Positions 35,057-44,499 of a DNA stretch of 64,000 nucleotides are shown here, in pieces. Below the pieces are notes generated by a model. The model made no database searches and was not told the origin of the DNA. It worked only from the letters and a program-made list of their open reading frames with translations. The DNA lies in the NCBI GenBank assembly GCA_013178375.1, contig JABLXQ010000001.1, positions 62,001 through 126,000 of the forward strand. The letters run 5' to 3'. The position numbers were made by a program, and so were the translations under genes. Source of the DNA: Gammaproteobacteria bacterium (GTDB lineage: Bacteria; Pseudomonadota; Gammaproteobacteria; Pseudomonadales; Ketobacteraceae). Numbering within the stretch: position 1 is the stretch's first letter; each line of letters starts with the position of its first letter.

Positions 35057-38000
35057 GCTAACGACAGTATGGACACCTGGATCAGCAATTCGGCCTGAAG
35101 CACCCAAGCGAACGCTATCAAGGGCACTAGTGCAATGCGCACCACCGCTTTAGCCGCTTCACGCTGGGAAATCCAGTCCGCTATCGCGGGTGAAAAACGA
35201 TAGTAAGTTTCAACAAAAGCTTTTCCGGGTTCATTGGTCAATAAATACTGGTCACGGAAATCGCGCAATATCTTGACGTACTTGTTGTCGATGTGGCCGA
35301 AAGCTGCCGTTGCGATAAAGCAACCCGACTTCAGACTGGCTTCATTATTCAACGTGTTTCGGTCCACCGTCATGCTGGTGACTTTGCTAATGGTGACCGG
35401 ACGGAAGTTTTCATCAGCCGCTATCAGATTCGCCGTTACCGCCAGCTTCACAATCCGGTCAGCCTGCAAAGCAGCAAATTGGCAAACAATATGTTGTGGA
35501 TCGATGATCCCGCAACCAGCCGTGGTACCAATACTGGTGAACTGTCCGACGCTGGCCGGGATATTCACATCGAGCACAACTGCATCTGCGGCTCTGGGTC
35601 CCAGATTCCAGAGATCAACGGTGAATTTGAGCGACTTATCCGTTCGCGTGCCCGACATGGATATTTCCAGATCTGCCATCTTCGGATCAGCAACCAGCGG
35701 ATTGGTTTTCAGTTCATTGATCTCTTCTAAATCCGAATATTCATCACCATCAGTGTCCCCGGAAAGAGGGTTCGTCAAATGCACCAACACTTCATCACGG
35801 TCGGGCAGTCCGTCCGCATCCGTATCCGGTTCAAACGGATTCGTCTGGTATGTCATTACCTCGTCGAAATCCGATAATCCATCACCGTCGGTATCCCTTA
35901 GGCCCGGATCAGTTTTTGCGTTAGTCACCTCTTCTCGGTCAGAAAGCCCATCACCGTCAGAATCAGATTTATGCGGATTAGAACCATATCCAAATTCGTC
36001 CAAATTGCTGATGCCATCGACATCGCTATCCAGCAACCCGTCCGATGCAGACGCAGCACTCAAGCCATTCAGCGCTTCCCAATCATCGTCCATTCCATCC
36101 TGGTCCAGATCGCGCATTACATTAAACGACATACGGTCATTTGCTGCTGCACTGGGCCACGCTGATTCCGCGATCGATGCTCCCGCATATTTTAAATACG
36201 CGGAAATCGTATCGGATCCAATATAGGCTAACGATAATATTCTGTTCTGTCCTGGAACAACCATAGGCGAACCGATCGGCGTACCAACCAGCGCCTCCCA
36301 CAATACGGCTCCATTGCGGCCATCAATGGCAACCAAGTACCTCCTGGTTCCTTCTTCAAGGCGCTCAACATACGACAGGATATTGCCATCTTTCAGGACC
36401 GTGGCGAACCCATGTCTGTAACTGGCATCACTATCGCCGTGCTGTTTTGACCAGACGACCGTACCGGCAGGGTTGAGTTTGACGAACGTCGAGTTACGGG
36501 CAGCCACTATCAAATTACCGGCTTCATCAATTACTGGTCCACTGATGGGAACCGCGTTAAGCTTCCGGGACCAAATCGGTTTTCCGGTCAAATCAAATGC
36601 AAATAGATTGTTCGATATTGGCAAACCGGAATCCGATGCACTGGAACTTATGTAGATACGATCCTTTATCAGTACCGGCCATGACAGCTCATATGCTTCA
36701 AGTTCCTTGAACCAATTTAACCTGCCAAATCTGTTCAACGATACCAGCCTGTTCTGCGACGTGTAGTACACATTACCCTGCACGTCGACCGTCACTGTTG
36801 AGGTGGGGTTCAGCTGCGTGTTCGACTTCGCGTCGCGGCGAAATTGCCACTTGAACTGACCATTTCTGTCATAGGCTACAATCCCCTCGTTATCGCAAGC
36901 GGTCACGACTCCACCATCACTTGCAACCGCACCAAAATAGAGTCTGTCAGCCGGATTGCAATCACCGCCCTGAAGCGTTTCCCGCCACAGCAGACTTCCG
37001 TCCGGTGCCAGCTTGCGTAAATTGTTTGAAGACATAAAATAGATGAATCCATCAGTTGAGACGATAGGTGCCCAGCCGATAAACTCCGGATTTCCATTAT
37101 CGCTATAACCAAGCGTATATTCCCATGCTTGTTGGCCATCATAATCAACCGCCTTCAGCACGTCCGGCAGGGGCGTCGCATCAACAATCTGATTCACTGG
37201 CAAAAGCAGTTTGTTATCATTTCCTATCGCAAAACCCCTGGTGGCTTTCCGGGTGATAAATCTGGACAGAACGTCTCCATTCACGGGTTCGCCATTGGTG
37301 TCTTGATCAAACACCAACTTGAGCATGCCGCCTGTAGACACTTTACCGGTAAGCGTGTTCAAGGGCCTGATCGATGAAAGCAGAAGTTGCTTGACCTTCG
37401 ACCCGGGCGTGTATGGATTCTCGGCTCGCATCAATGCAACGGCCCCCGTCACATGTGGGGCTGCCATCGAAGTGCCGCTCAAAACGCCGTAACTTTGATT
37501 GGGTAACGTGCTATACACCTCATCCCCTGGGGCCGCCATATCAACTGTAATGGCGCCATAGTTTGATGTTTCGGCCAACTCGCCGAAACGATTGAGCGAA
37601 GCTACCGAAATGATATTGGGATTGGACAACGCAGCCGGATAGTATTGCCGGTTATAGGAATTAGCGCCTGGCGCTACTTCCTCGCCGTCATTGCCAGCAG
37701 CTGCCACGAACAGGATATCCTGATATTCCTGATCCTGAATGGCTTCCGCCAAAGCAGAGGAAATTTGCCCTCCGTAGGAATTATTGGTGACAACGATATT
37801 GACGCCCGCCTGCTTGAGCTTGGCAAAGTATTCCAGGCACTCAATGGCATACGAGGTATTCCCCTCGCCCCGGTTATCCAGAGCCTTGCAGATGACCATC
37901 GATGCTTTCCATGCCACACCGGCGATACCAAAACCATCATTGCCGGCAGCGGCTATGACACCGGCAACATGAGTGCCGTGGCCATTGTCATCCATCGGAT

Positions 38001-38640
38001 TGCTGTCGCCGTTTATGGTGTCTATGCCATGGATATCATCGATATAACCATTCCCGTCGTCATCAATGCCTGTGCGACCGCTAGCCTCGGCAGGGTTAGT
38101 CCACACATTGGGCCGGATATCGGGATGATTGTAATCAACGCCGCTATCGATCACGCCTATTACGATATTGCGTGTATCTGTGCGACGACTCCAGGCAATT
38201 TCAGCCCCGATATCAATGCCGGCAACACCACCGTTCTGGCCGTTATTGAACAGGCCCCATTGATTGATGTAGGACGGATCATTAGGGGTCGCATTGATGT
38301 AGATGGGATGGTCAATCTCAGCGTATTCCACATCAGGATTGCTGGACAGGCTATCCAGGGTGGCGTCCACATCTGCGCCAAGCTGCAGATCCATAGCGTA
38401 GATCTGCCGGTTTGACAGCAGCAGCTTTTTTGATTCACTGACGCCAGTATTGGAAAAGCGCGAAAGCGTGGAGACCGATTTGTCTGCTGACTTGAATTTC
38501 ACTATCAGCTTATTGGTGTTGGCATCAGGTCCGGCGGCGGCTGATAAGCCTGCAAACCAACCCCCAAGCAACACCAACGACCGGAAATAAAGGCCAGCCC
38601 GAGCGGGCACGAGAGACGTCTTACGATTTTCATTGGTCAT
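34993..38640 (-). CDS. Secreted subtilisin-like (S8) protease with propeller, TSP3, DUF11-like and CFI-box C-terminus
   Basis: This 1215-residue exported protease starts with a signal peptide (about 1-36) and an inhibitor-like prodomain (45-112). The S8 catalytic domain (about 125-405) has Asp165 in VIDSGVDY, His221 in NGHGTHVAG and Ser391 in GTSMAAPH. PQQ-like propeller repeats follow (about 460-850, WRETL, WKFR- and WSRKL-type blades). Four calcium-binding thrombospondin-3 motifs (DSDGDGLSDREE type, about 880-1000) come next. The C-terminus has a DUF11-like beta domain (about 1005-1100) and a CFI-box module starting Cys1107 (CFIATAAFG) with hydrophobic helices to the end. Base composition is more AT-rich than the flanks. 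Probably surface-retained. Confidence 0.92.
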   Translation of the reverse strand: MTNENRKTSLVPARAGLYFRSLVLLGGWFAGLSAAAGPDANTNKLIVKFKSADKSVSTLSRFSNTGVSESKKLLLSNRQIYAMDLQLGADVDATLDSLSSNPDVEYAEIDHPIYINATPNDPSYINQWGLFNNGQNGGVAGIDIGAEIAWSRRTDTRNIVIGVIDSGVDYNHPDIRPNVWTNPAEASGRTGIDDDGNGYIDDIHGIDTINGDSNPMDDNGHGTHVAGVIAAAGNDGFGIAGVAWKASMVICKALDNRGEGNTSYAIECLEYFAKLKQAGVNIVVTNNSYGGQISSALAEAIQDQEYQDILFVAAAGNDGEEVAPGANSYNRQYYPAALSNPNIISVASLNRFGELAETSNYGAITVDMAAPGDEVYSTLPNQSYGVLSGTSMAAPHVTGAVALMRAENPYTPGSKVKQLLLSSIRPLNTLTGKVSTGGMLKLVFDQDTNGEPVNGDVLSRFITRKATRGFAIGNDNKLLLPVNQIVDATPLPDVLKAVDYDGQQAWEYTLGYSDNGNPEFIGWAPIVSTDGFIYFMSSNNLRKLAPDGSLLWRETLQGGDCNPADRLYFGAVASDGGVVTACDNEGIVAYDRNGQFKWQFRRDAKSNTQLNPTSTVTVDVQGNVYYTSQNRLVSLNRFGRLNWFKELEAYELSWPVLIKDRIYISSSASDSGLPISNNLFAFDLTGKPIWSRKLNAVPISGPVIDEAGNLIVAARNSTFVKLNPAGTVVWSKQHGDSDASYRHGFATVLKDGNILSYVERLEEGTRRYLVAIDGRNGAVLWEALVGTPIGSPMVVPGQNRILSLAYIGSDTISAYLKYAGASIAESAWPSAAANDRMSFNVMRDLDQDGMDDDWEALNGLSAASASDGLLDSDVDGISNLDEFGYGSNPHKSDSDGDGLSDREEVTNAKTDPGLRDTDGDGLSDFDEVMTYQTNPFEPDTDADGLPDRDEVLVHLTNPLSGDTDGDEYSDLEEINELKTNPLVADPKMADLEISMSGTRTDKSLKFTVDLWNLGPRAADAVVLDVNIPASVGQFTSIGTTAGCGIIDPQHIVCQFAALQADRIVKLAVTANLIAADENFRPVTISKVTSMTVDRNTLNNEASLKSGCFIATAAFGHIDNKYVKILRDFRDQYLLTNEPGKAFVETYYRFSPAIADWISQREAAKAVVRIALVPLIAFAWVLQAELLIQVSILSLACIMFSLLRRRARFFHGLAFS

Positions 38641-39201
38641 AACTTGTTATCCCTATTTTTTAGCGTGCAATAATTGCATTCCGTTTGCAGTGGCCATGAG
38701 AAAGATATGGGCAGGCGTTTTAAAATCACATATTTACCACCCGATGTGCGCGCAACTTGTGACTCTTTGTCGCGCAACCGGACTATGTACACAGCTCAAC
38801 AGAGTTCAGTTCAAAGACAAATATGGTCTATACAAATGTATCCGGACAGCGACTGCATTTGTGCCATCTTCCGTGCCCAAACACAGCACATTTCAAGTTA
38901 AAGCTCCCCTGACTAATCGGAGGAGCTTTAGATAAAAAAATCAGGAACTCTAAAATAGCTTGATACAGTGGCGCAAGCACCTGAAACTATGGAGCCCAAT
39001 CTGCAGCCGGTGCCCGCACCACTTCAATTGCCTGTAGATGAAGTGATGGATTATTGTTGGCAACCGAAAAATGACCCACCCGTTGATTACTAATCCAGTA
39101 TCAGCGCCGCCGTTTTCTGGCCAATCACACCGCTGTTCTGCTTGTCTTTCAACCGATAGCTATTACCGACCGCAATGTTCGAATAAAAGATACAAAATGG
39201 C
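38641..39201. other. AT-rich gap with one perfect hairpin
   Basis: No convincing gene is seen in these 560 bases. TAAAGCTCC (38899-38907) and GGAGCTTTA (38922-38930) form a perfect 9 bp stem with a 14-base loop. No T run follows the stem on either strand in the correct place. Short open frames of up to 100 codons on the plus strand have no coding character. The gap separates the protease promoter from the end of the RHS unit. Confidence 0.5.
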
Positions 39202-39381
39202 TCAATTTTTTCTATTCTTCCGTAGTATAGAAAATTCAAGTAATGCAGAAACAAACAGCCCAAATATCAATAACATCGCGGGGCCAATGGATGATTCTGG
39301 ACCAAGAAAGACCCCTAATGATATAAACCACACAACTGCATTAATTTGAATCAGCCAAAACAGGGCAGCATCAACATTCAT
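39202..39381 (-). CDS. Small two-helix membrane protein directly downstream of the RHS gene (possible immunity or partner protein)
   Basis: This 59-codon frame (ATG 39379-39381, TGA 39202-39204) encodes two hydrophobic segments, residues about 5-26 (ALFWLIQINAVVWFISLG) and 33-52 (PAMLLIFGLFVSALLEF), with a basic end RKNRKN. A GGAAG lies about 12 bases before the start. It begins 48 bases after the RHS stop on the same strand, the usual place for an immunity gene of an RHS/polymorphic toxin. Amino-acid composition is strongly membrane-like rather than random. I recognise no family; the immunity role is inference from position only. Confidence 0.6.
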   Translation of the reverse strand: MNVDAALFWLIQINAVVWFISLGVFLGPESSIGPAMLLIFGLFVSALLEFSILRKNRKN

Positions 39382-39429
39382 AGAAACAGGCTTCCATTGT
39401 TTTTAACTTCCTATGATTTTCGCGATTTC

Positions 39430-42400
39430 TCATCTCGATCTGGATCTACAATCACGTGATCGATCACACATCGACACTAAGGCTTGATAAAAGCCATAGC
39501 AAGAACTCACTGTGGACATATAAAGCAAATACGTTAAAGATTTCGCTGGTCCTAATGACGCATCACAGAGAATTATACAAGACGCGTAACCGCCATAGTC
39601 ATTACCGAAGCCTCCACAACTAATCTGGCACGTCCGATTAAATTGATCCAGCATATAATCGTATAACTCGCGGGCACCATTCAAACATGAAGATAGATAC
39701 GCCGACGCGGCATTCATACATTCGCTATAGGTATCGTATATTTCTAGCCCATAGAAATCTGTAAACCGTATAGGGTTAGCCGCGACATAGATAAATACGT
39801 TTTCTCCTCCCAACAGTCCAATCGGATCAGCTTGAACATACCTACCGATACTCGAATCATAATCCCTGAAGTAGTTGTAATACAGTCCAGTCTCCCGATC
39901 ATGATATTGCCCTGGGAACCGCAGATTGTTCTCCACTGCCTTCACAGGCTCCTTCACAGTCCCAAACGGCTCATACTGCCCCTTCCACACCACCTGCCGG
40001 GCCTGGTTTGTCATCACTTTGGGCGTGTTCAGATTGTCGCTGTGAATATAGTACAGCGTATCCGCCCATCCAACTGATGGCGCCACCAACACAAAGTACA
40101 GCAAGGCTCCCAGCATCCAAGTCTTCAAATTCACTGCCGAGGATTTGCTAGCAACCGCTTTGCCAGTTGTAAACAGCACTTCGACAGTCTTTGCCGTGGC
40201 CGCTTTGATAGCGGCTTTCAGCATGCTGCCCAGCAGCAGTTTCTTCCACACCACCACAAGCGTTGCAAACGCCAGCAGTATCAAGCCTTGCCCCCACAGC
40301 GGCAACTGCAGGAAGGCAGCCAGCGCAATCAGCGGCATCAGCAATACCCGAGTAATTGAGCGGGCGGTATCATGCTGGGCAATCCAGTCCGCCAAAGGCG
40401 GAGAGTTGCGATAGTAGAAGTCAACGAATCTGCGACCTGCCTCGTTCTGCATCAGAATGTCGTCGCGGAAATCACGCAACACATGCAGGTAGGGATGGGC
40501 GTAACTGCCGAACGCTGCCGTGGCAATAAAGCAGCCGCTGGCACGGCCGAATGCGCTGGTGGCAGTGTTGTTGTCGGTGCTGGTTTCCGCCGTGCTGGTG
40601 GTCACCGTAGCGGTATAGGACTTATCGGCTGGTTGCGCCTGCCGCACGACGGTGCGTACGGTGGCGGAAGCACCTGAGGCCAGGGCACCCAGCGTGCAAC
40701 TGGTGCCCGCACTATTGCAACTGCCGGTGGACGGGGTTATGGATTCCAGAAGAACATCGGCCGGGTAGCTCAAAGCCAAGCTCACGGCTGCGGCTGCGGT
40801 GGACGGGCTGGTGTTGGATACGGTGGCGATGAACGCCACGGTGCCACCGCCATTGGCCTGGTCGGGCGCGAAGAGGCCATTGTCGCCGGCAAGGGTGACC
40901 GCGATATCGGTTTGCTCCGTGGGTGTGGCGCCACCCTCTTCGTCTACTGCCGCCAGGGGCTGGTTATTAAGATAGATGTAATCCCGCATCGGATCGCCGT
41001 TGGCCTTGGTTTCCACCAGCAGGCGACCGGCCAGGTCATAGTGGAACAGACGACTGGAATTGGCGTCGGTGGTTACAGTTTTGCGGGTGCGCTGACCGAG
41101 GGTGTTGTGATCATAAGTGGCGATCACCGTCGCCCCCTGCTTGACCCCGATCAGACGATCACGGCCGTCGTACTCGAACGTGCGAGTACCGTCACCGGTC
41201 AGGTTACCGGAATCGGAATAGTTGTAGTCTTTGCTGAAAGCGCCGCTACCGGTCCGCTGCAAGGCGTCCAACTGGTTGGTTTGGGTTGACTGAGTAGTGT
41301 AGGTTTCGGCGTAGTTGGCCGAGCCTTGGTTCCAGTTAACAGTCTCACGGTTGCCCACTGGATCGTAATTAAAATCGAATGTGCCGTAGCCACCCAGAGC
41401 AGAGGTCAGCCGCGACAGATCGTCGTAACCCAATGTCTGAGTCTGGTTGGCTTCCAGTCGGTCGGTCACCGAGTCGATATTGCCCCGGGTGTCATAGCCG
41501 TAGGAGAAGTTGAGCACACTTGCGTTGCCCAAGTGACTGTTGACGTCTTCGATGCGGTAATGTTGGTCATAGGTTTTATCCAGCACCAGATCATTACCGT
41601 ATTTCAACTGGCTGATGGGGCCGAATGGCTTGTACACCACATCGCTGACCACCACGCTCGGTGTGGCCGAGGCGTTTTCCTGGGTGGAGACGGCGCGGGG
41701 ACGGGACAGACTGTCCAAGGTGTAAGTGACGATGCGCCCGCTGGGGTAGGTGATGGACGCCAGCGTGCTGCCCAGGCTGTAGCCATACTGTATGGCCTGG
41801 GTCACAGAACCCACCTTGTTGATCACTCGCGTTACATTGCCGCGGTCGTCGTACAGGAAAGACTGGGCATCGCCCGAGTTCTGGGTGATGCGGGTCAATT
41901 TGCCGATGCCCTTGTTGGGCAGACCGCTGGTGGTGGTTTCGTCATAGAAATAGGTGGCGCCGTCCGCAGCGAAACCGGCAATCGCCAGCGTTTTCACCCT
42001 GTTCAGTGCGTCATAGGTGTAGGTGGTCACCACATTGCGACCGGAGCGTTCCTCGGTCATATTGCCCGCAGGATCATAGCGCTTCACTATCGTGCCACGA
42101 TCCGGGCTGGCTTCCTGGATCTTGAAACCAAAACCATCCACTGTGTAAACAGTTTCCAGATTGTTCTGGTCCGTCACTTTGGTCAGGTTGTTGCGGGCAT
42201 CGTATTCGTACTGGATATTACCCTGTTCGCGGTCGACGATGCCGGTAAGACGATTGAATCCATCGAACGCCTGGATCTTCGGTACGCCGCTGGCGTTGGC
42301 GATTTGCACCGGGTTGCTATTTTTGTCGTAGGCATACACCTCGGCCTCATGACCTTCCGGGGCAACCACTTTCCATAGCCGGCCCAGCTCATCGAAATCC

Positions 42401-44499
42401 TTGCGCACCAACTGCTGGATACTATTTGATGCATCCCGCACTTCGCGAACGGATGGATTGCCAAATTCGTCCAGGGTCAGGGTGAGTTTTTCGCCGGCAT
42501 TGTTGGTAACGGTACGCAAACGGTGAGCAGTGTCGTAGGTGTAGGTCAGAGTAACGCCATTGGGCGCCTGCATTGTTTTCAGCAGGCCGGCATCATCGTA
42601 GGTGTACGCCGTCACTACATTGCCCGCCGCGCTTTGCACAGTGCGCTTTTCCAACCAGCCGCGGGGGTGATATTCCAGCAGGGTCACTACGCCGTTGGGA
42701 TCCTGAATCCGCACCGGCTGGCCACGCAGATTGTGTTCGAGCATCCGGGTGGTCTGGTTCAGAGCGTTGGTGGATTCGGTTAACCAACCCCGCGTGTTAT
42801 AGCGATACACCTGCGTGTCGTTGACATCTGTACGGGGGCCATTGACGGATACTGATGCGACTTGGGACTGCGCCGCATCATGGTAGGTATAGGTATAGGT
42901 CCACTGCCGAGTCCGACCATTGGTGGAGTAAGGCACGGTATGAGTGGTGGTATCAGTTTCAATCCGGGTTTTGATGCGGCCGTTTTCGTAGGTGAAATTC
43001 ACCGTGCGGCCTTCCTCACGGATTTCCTCAGGCAGGCGCAGATCCGCGTACCAGTCAGTGGCGACGGTACGCTGCTCGGGTTTGCCCAGCGCTTCAATAC
43101 GAGAGGTTTCCAGGCCAATAGTATTGATAGTGTAATCGGTGACATTGCCGTTCCAGTCAGTCACCCGATCACTGAAGCCGTTGGCATCAAAGGTATAGGC
43201 GGAGTTTGAAGCAGCACAGTTGGGTGAAGCAACACCCGTTACTGTCGAAGCTCGGCGCAATGTGCCCGTTACATTAAATGCATAGTTGGTTTGCTTGTCT
43301 TGGGCGTTGAATGTTTGCGCCCGCCAACTCGTGGAATTGAGTCCGTAAACGACGTTGTACACCACATCCATTCTATTGGCGTTGTCCTTGGGGCCGATGG
43401 TATTGTCTTCATCATGGGTGCCGTGAACCGTAAGATTGGCGCGGCCGGCATGGTCATAACCGAATGTTGCGTAACGGTCGCCATTTTCATCGACCATGCC
43501 CGTCAGGTAATACGCGAAATACGTGAGCACATCCAAGCTGGCCTCTTGGATATAAGCATCTTCTCCGTACAGATAACTAGAAGCCGGGTTGTCAGTGGCG
43601 TCTGTGGGCGTCTTGTCCGGATAGCGGACGGATAGGAGACGCGGCCGATTGGTGATGCCAACTGTAACGGTGTCGTAGTCATAAATATACTCCTGACCGG
43701 TGGGATCCTGGACCGACAGCACTACGCCAGTGGCTGCATCGAAAGTGAATTCCAGGAAGCGTCCTGCCACGTCTGTGACCCGATACAGTTTGCCGTTCTG
43801 ATAGGTCAAGGTAAGGGTGCGCCCGTAACGGTTGGTCAGCAAAACTAGACGCCCTGAGGCGTCGTACTGTTCTACCGTAAGATCGTCAGTGGTGTACTGC
43901 CAGCCGGTGCGAGCACCGCTGCTGTCCTTCAGCTCGACCAGTTTATCCACCACGTATTTATTGGGAGTCCACAGGCCGCTTTGCAAGGTGAACCGCTTGA
44001 TGCCGCCGGCCGGCCGGATAGCGCTGGCGGTGCTACCCGATACGGTCACCGAGCGGTCAAAATTGCTGCGCCAAGCGGTACCAAAAATACCCGGTGCGAT
44101 GGTGGTGTTGCTGTTGTAGTAACGCACTAACTCCAGGGCCTGGTTCACATCACCCCAAGCGTGGTCCGCATAGTCCTTCACCTGCTGCAGCTTGTGACCC
44201 GTAGCGATATTGATCGGGTTGCCGATGATCGAGGTGATTTGATTCGATGGGCCGTTGCAGCTGTCCTCGGGCAGGTTACCGCAGTACTCGGGAATGTATG
44301 TCTGCAAACCGGAATTGGCGGTGCAAAAGTAGCTGCCCGTCCCCACGCTGGCTGCAGCCGCATCAAAAGGACAACTCGGAGTTCCAGATATTGCCCCCCT
44401 CCGCTGGTATGCGTCAGAACAGACAACCGGAATGACCGCATTGGCTACACTTGATGAAAAAATCGATATTAGGCACAACAAAGCCGTTCTAGTCTTCAT
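39430..44499 (-). CDS. Giant RHS/YD-repeat protein interrupted by a DUF11-like/CFI-box/membrane module, Cys-rich tail
   Basis: The 1689-residue exported protein has a signal peptide (1-21) and a DUF6531-type start (NPINIATGHKLQQVKDYADH, about 92-111). Many YD repeats (about 200-1185; RYYNSN, YGRTLTLTYQNG, YEYDARNNLTKVTDQ types) should form a beta shell. Between PLAAVDEEG (about 1187) and LYYIHSDNLNTPK (about 1480) lies a 290-residue insert: DUF11-like domain, CFI-box from Cys1323 (CFIATAAFG), hydrophobic helices, then a signal-peptide-like segment (about 1458-1477). The RHS core follows (FPGQYHDRETGLYYNYFRDY, ADPIGLLGGEN), ending at about 1585. The 104-residue tail holds nine cysteines. No toxin family is recognised in the tail. 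Confidence 0.9.
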   Translation of the reverse strand: MKTRTALLCLISIFSSSVANAVIPVVCSDAYQRRGAISGTPSCPFDAAAASVGTGSYFCTANSGLQTYIPEYCGNLPEDSCNGPSNQITSIIGNPINIATGHKLQQVKDYADHAWGDVNQALELVRYYNSNTTIAPGIFGTAWRSNFDRSVTVSGSTASAIRPAGGIKRFTLQSGLWTPNKYVVDKLVELKDSSGARTGWQYTTDDLTVEQYDASGRLVLLTNRYGRTLTLTYQNGKLYRVTDVAGRFLEFTFDAATGVVLSVQDPTGQEYIYDYDTVTVGITNRPRLLSVRYPDKTPTDATDNPASSYLYGEDAYIQEASLDVLTYFAYYLTGMVDENGDRYATFGYDHAGRANLTVHGTHDEDNTIGPKDNANRMDVVYNVVYGLNSTSWRAQTFNAQDKQTNYAFNVTGTLRRASTVTGVASPNCAASNSAYTFDANGFSDRVTDWNGNVTDYTINTIGLETSRIEALGKPEQRTVATDWYADLRLPEEIREEGRTVNFTYENGRIKTRIETDTTTHTVPYSTNGRTRQWTYTYTYHDAAQSQVASVSVNGPRTDVNDTQVYRYNTRGWLTESTNALNQTTRMLEHNLRGQPVRIQDPNGVVTLLEYHPRGWLEKRTVQSAAGNVVTAYTYDDAGLLKTMQAPNGVTLTYTYDTAHRLRTVTNNAGEKLTLTLDEFGNPSVREVRDASNSIQQLVRKDFDELGRLWKVVAPEGHEAEVYAYDKNSNPVQIANASGVPKIQAFDGFNRLTGIVDREQGNIQYEYDARNNLTKVTDQNNLETVYTVDGFGFKIQEASPDRGTIVKRYDPAGNMTEERSGRNVVTTYTYDALNRVKTLAIAGFAADGATYFYDETTTSGLPNKGIGKLTRITQNSGDAQSFLYDDRGNVTRVINKVGSVTQAIQYGYSLGSTLASITYPSGRIVTYTLDSLSRPRAVSTQENASATPSVVVSDVVYKPFGPISQLKYGNDLVLDKTYDQHYRIEDVNSHLGNASVLNFSYGYDTRGNIDSVTDRLEANQTQTLGYDDLSRLTSALGGYGTFDFNYDPVGNRETVNWNQGSANYAETYTTQSTQTNQLDALQRTGSGAFSKDYNYSDSGNLTGDGTRTFEYDGRDRLIGVKQGATVIATYDHNTLGQRTRKTVTTDANSSRLFHYDLAGRLLVETKANGDPMRDYIYLNNQPLAAVDEEGGATPTEQTDIAVTLAGDNGLFAPDQANGGGTVAFIATVSNTSPSTAAAAVSLALSYPADVLLESITPSTGSCNSAGTSCTLGALASGASATVRTVVRQAQPADKSYTATVTTSTAETSTDNNTATSAFGRASGCFIATAAFGSYAHPYLHVLRDFRDDILMQNEAGRRFVDFYYRNSPPLADWIAQHDTARSITRVLLMPLIALAAFLQLPLWGQGLILLAFATLVVVWKKLLLGSMLKAAIKAATAKTVEVLFTTGKAVASKSSAVNLKTWMLGALLYFVLVAPSVGWADTLYYIHSDNLNTPKVMTNQARQVVWKGQYEPFGTVKEPVKAVENNLRFPGQYHDRETGLYYNYFRDYDSSIGRYVQADPIGLLGGENVFIYVAANPIRFTDFYGLEIYDTYSECMNAASAYLSSCLNGARELYDYMLDQFNRTCQISCGGFGNDYGGYASCIILCDASLGPAKSLTYLLYMSTVSSCYGFYQALVSMCDRSRDCRSRSR

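Noticed and set aside
38633..38935. 100-codon plus-strand frame upstream of the protease
   Set aside because: Overlaps the protease start, has no ribosome site and no protein-like pattern.
39071..39349. 92-codon plus-strand frame in the gap beside the RHS gene
   Set aside because: It lies antisense to the membrane-type 59-codon frame, which has better hydrophobic patterning and gene context.
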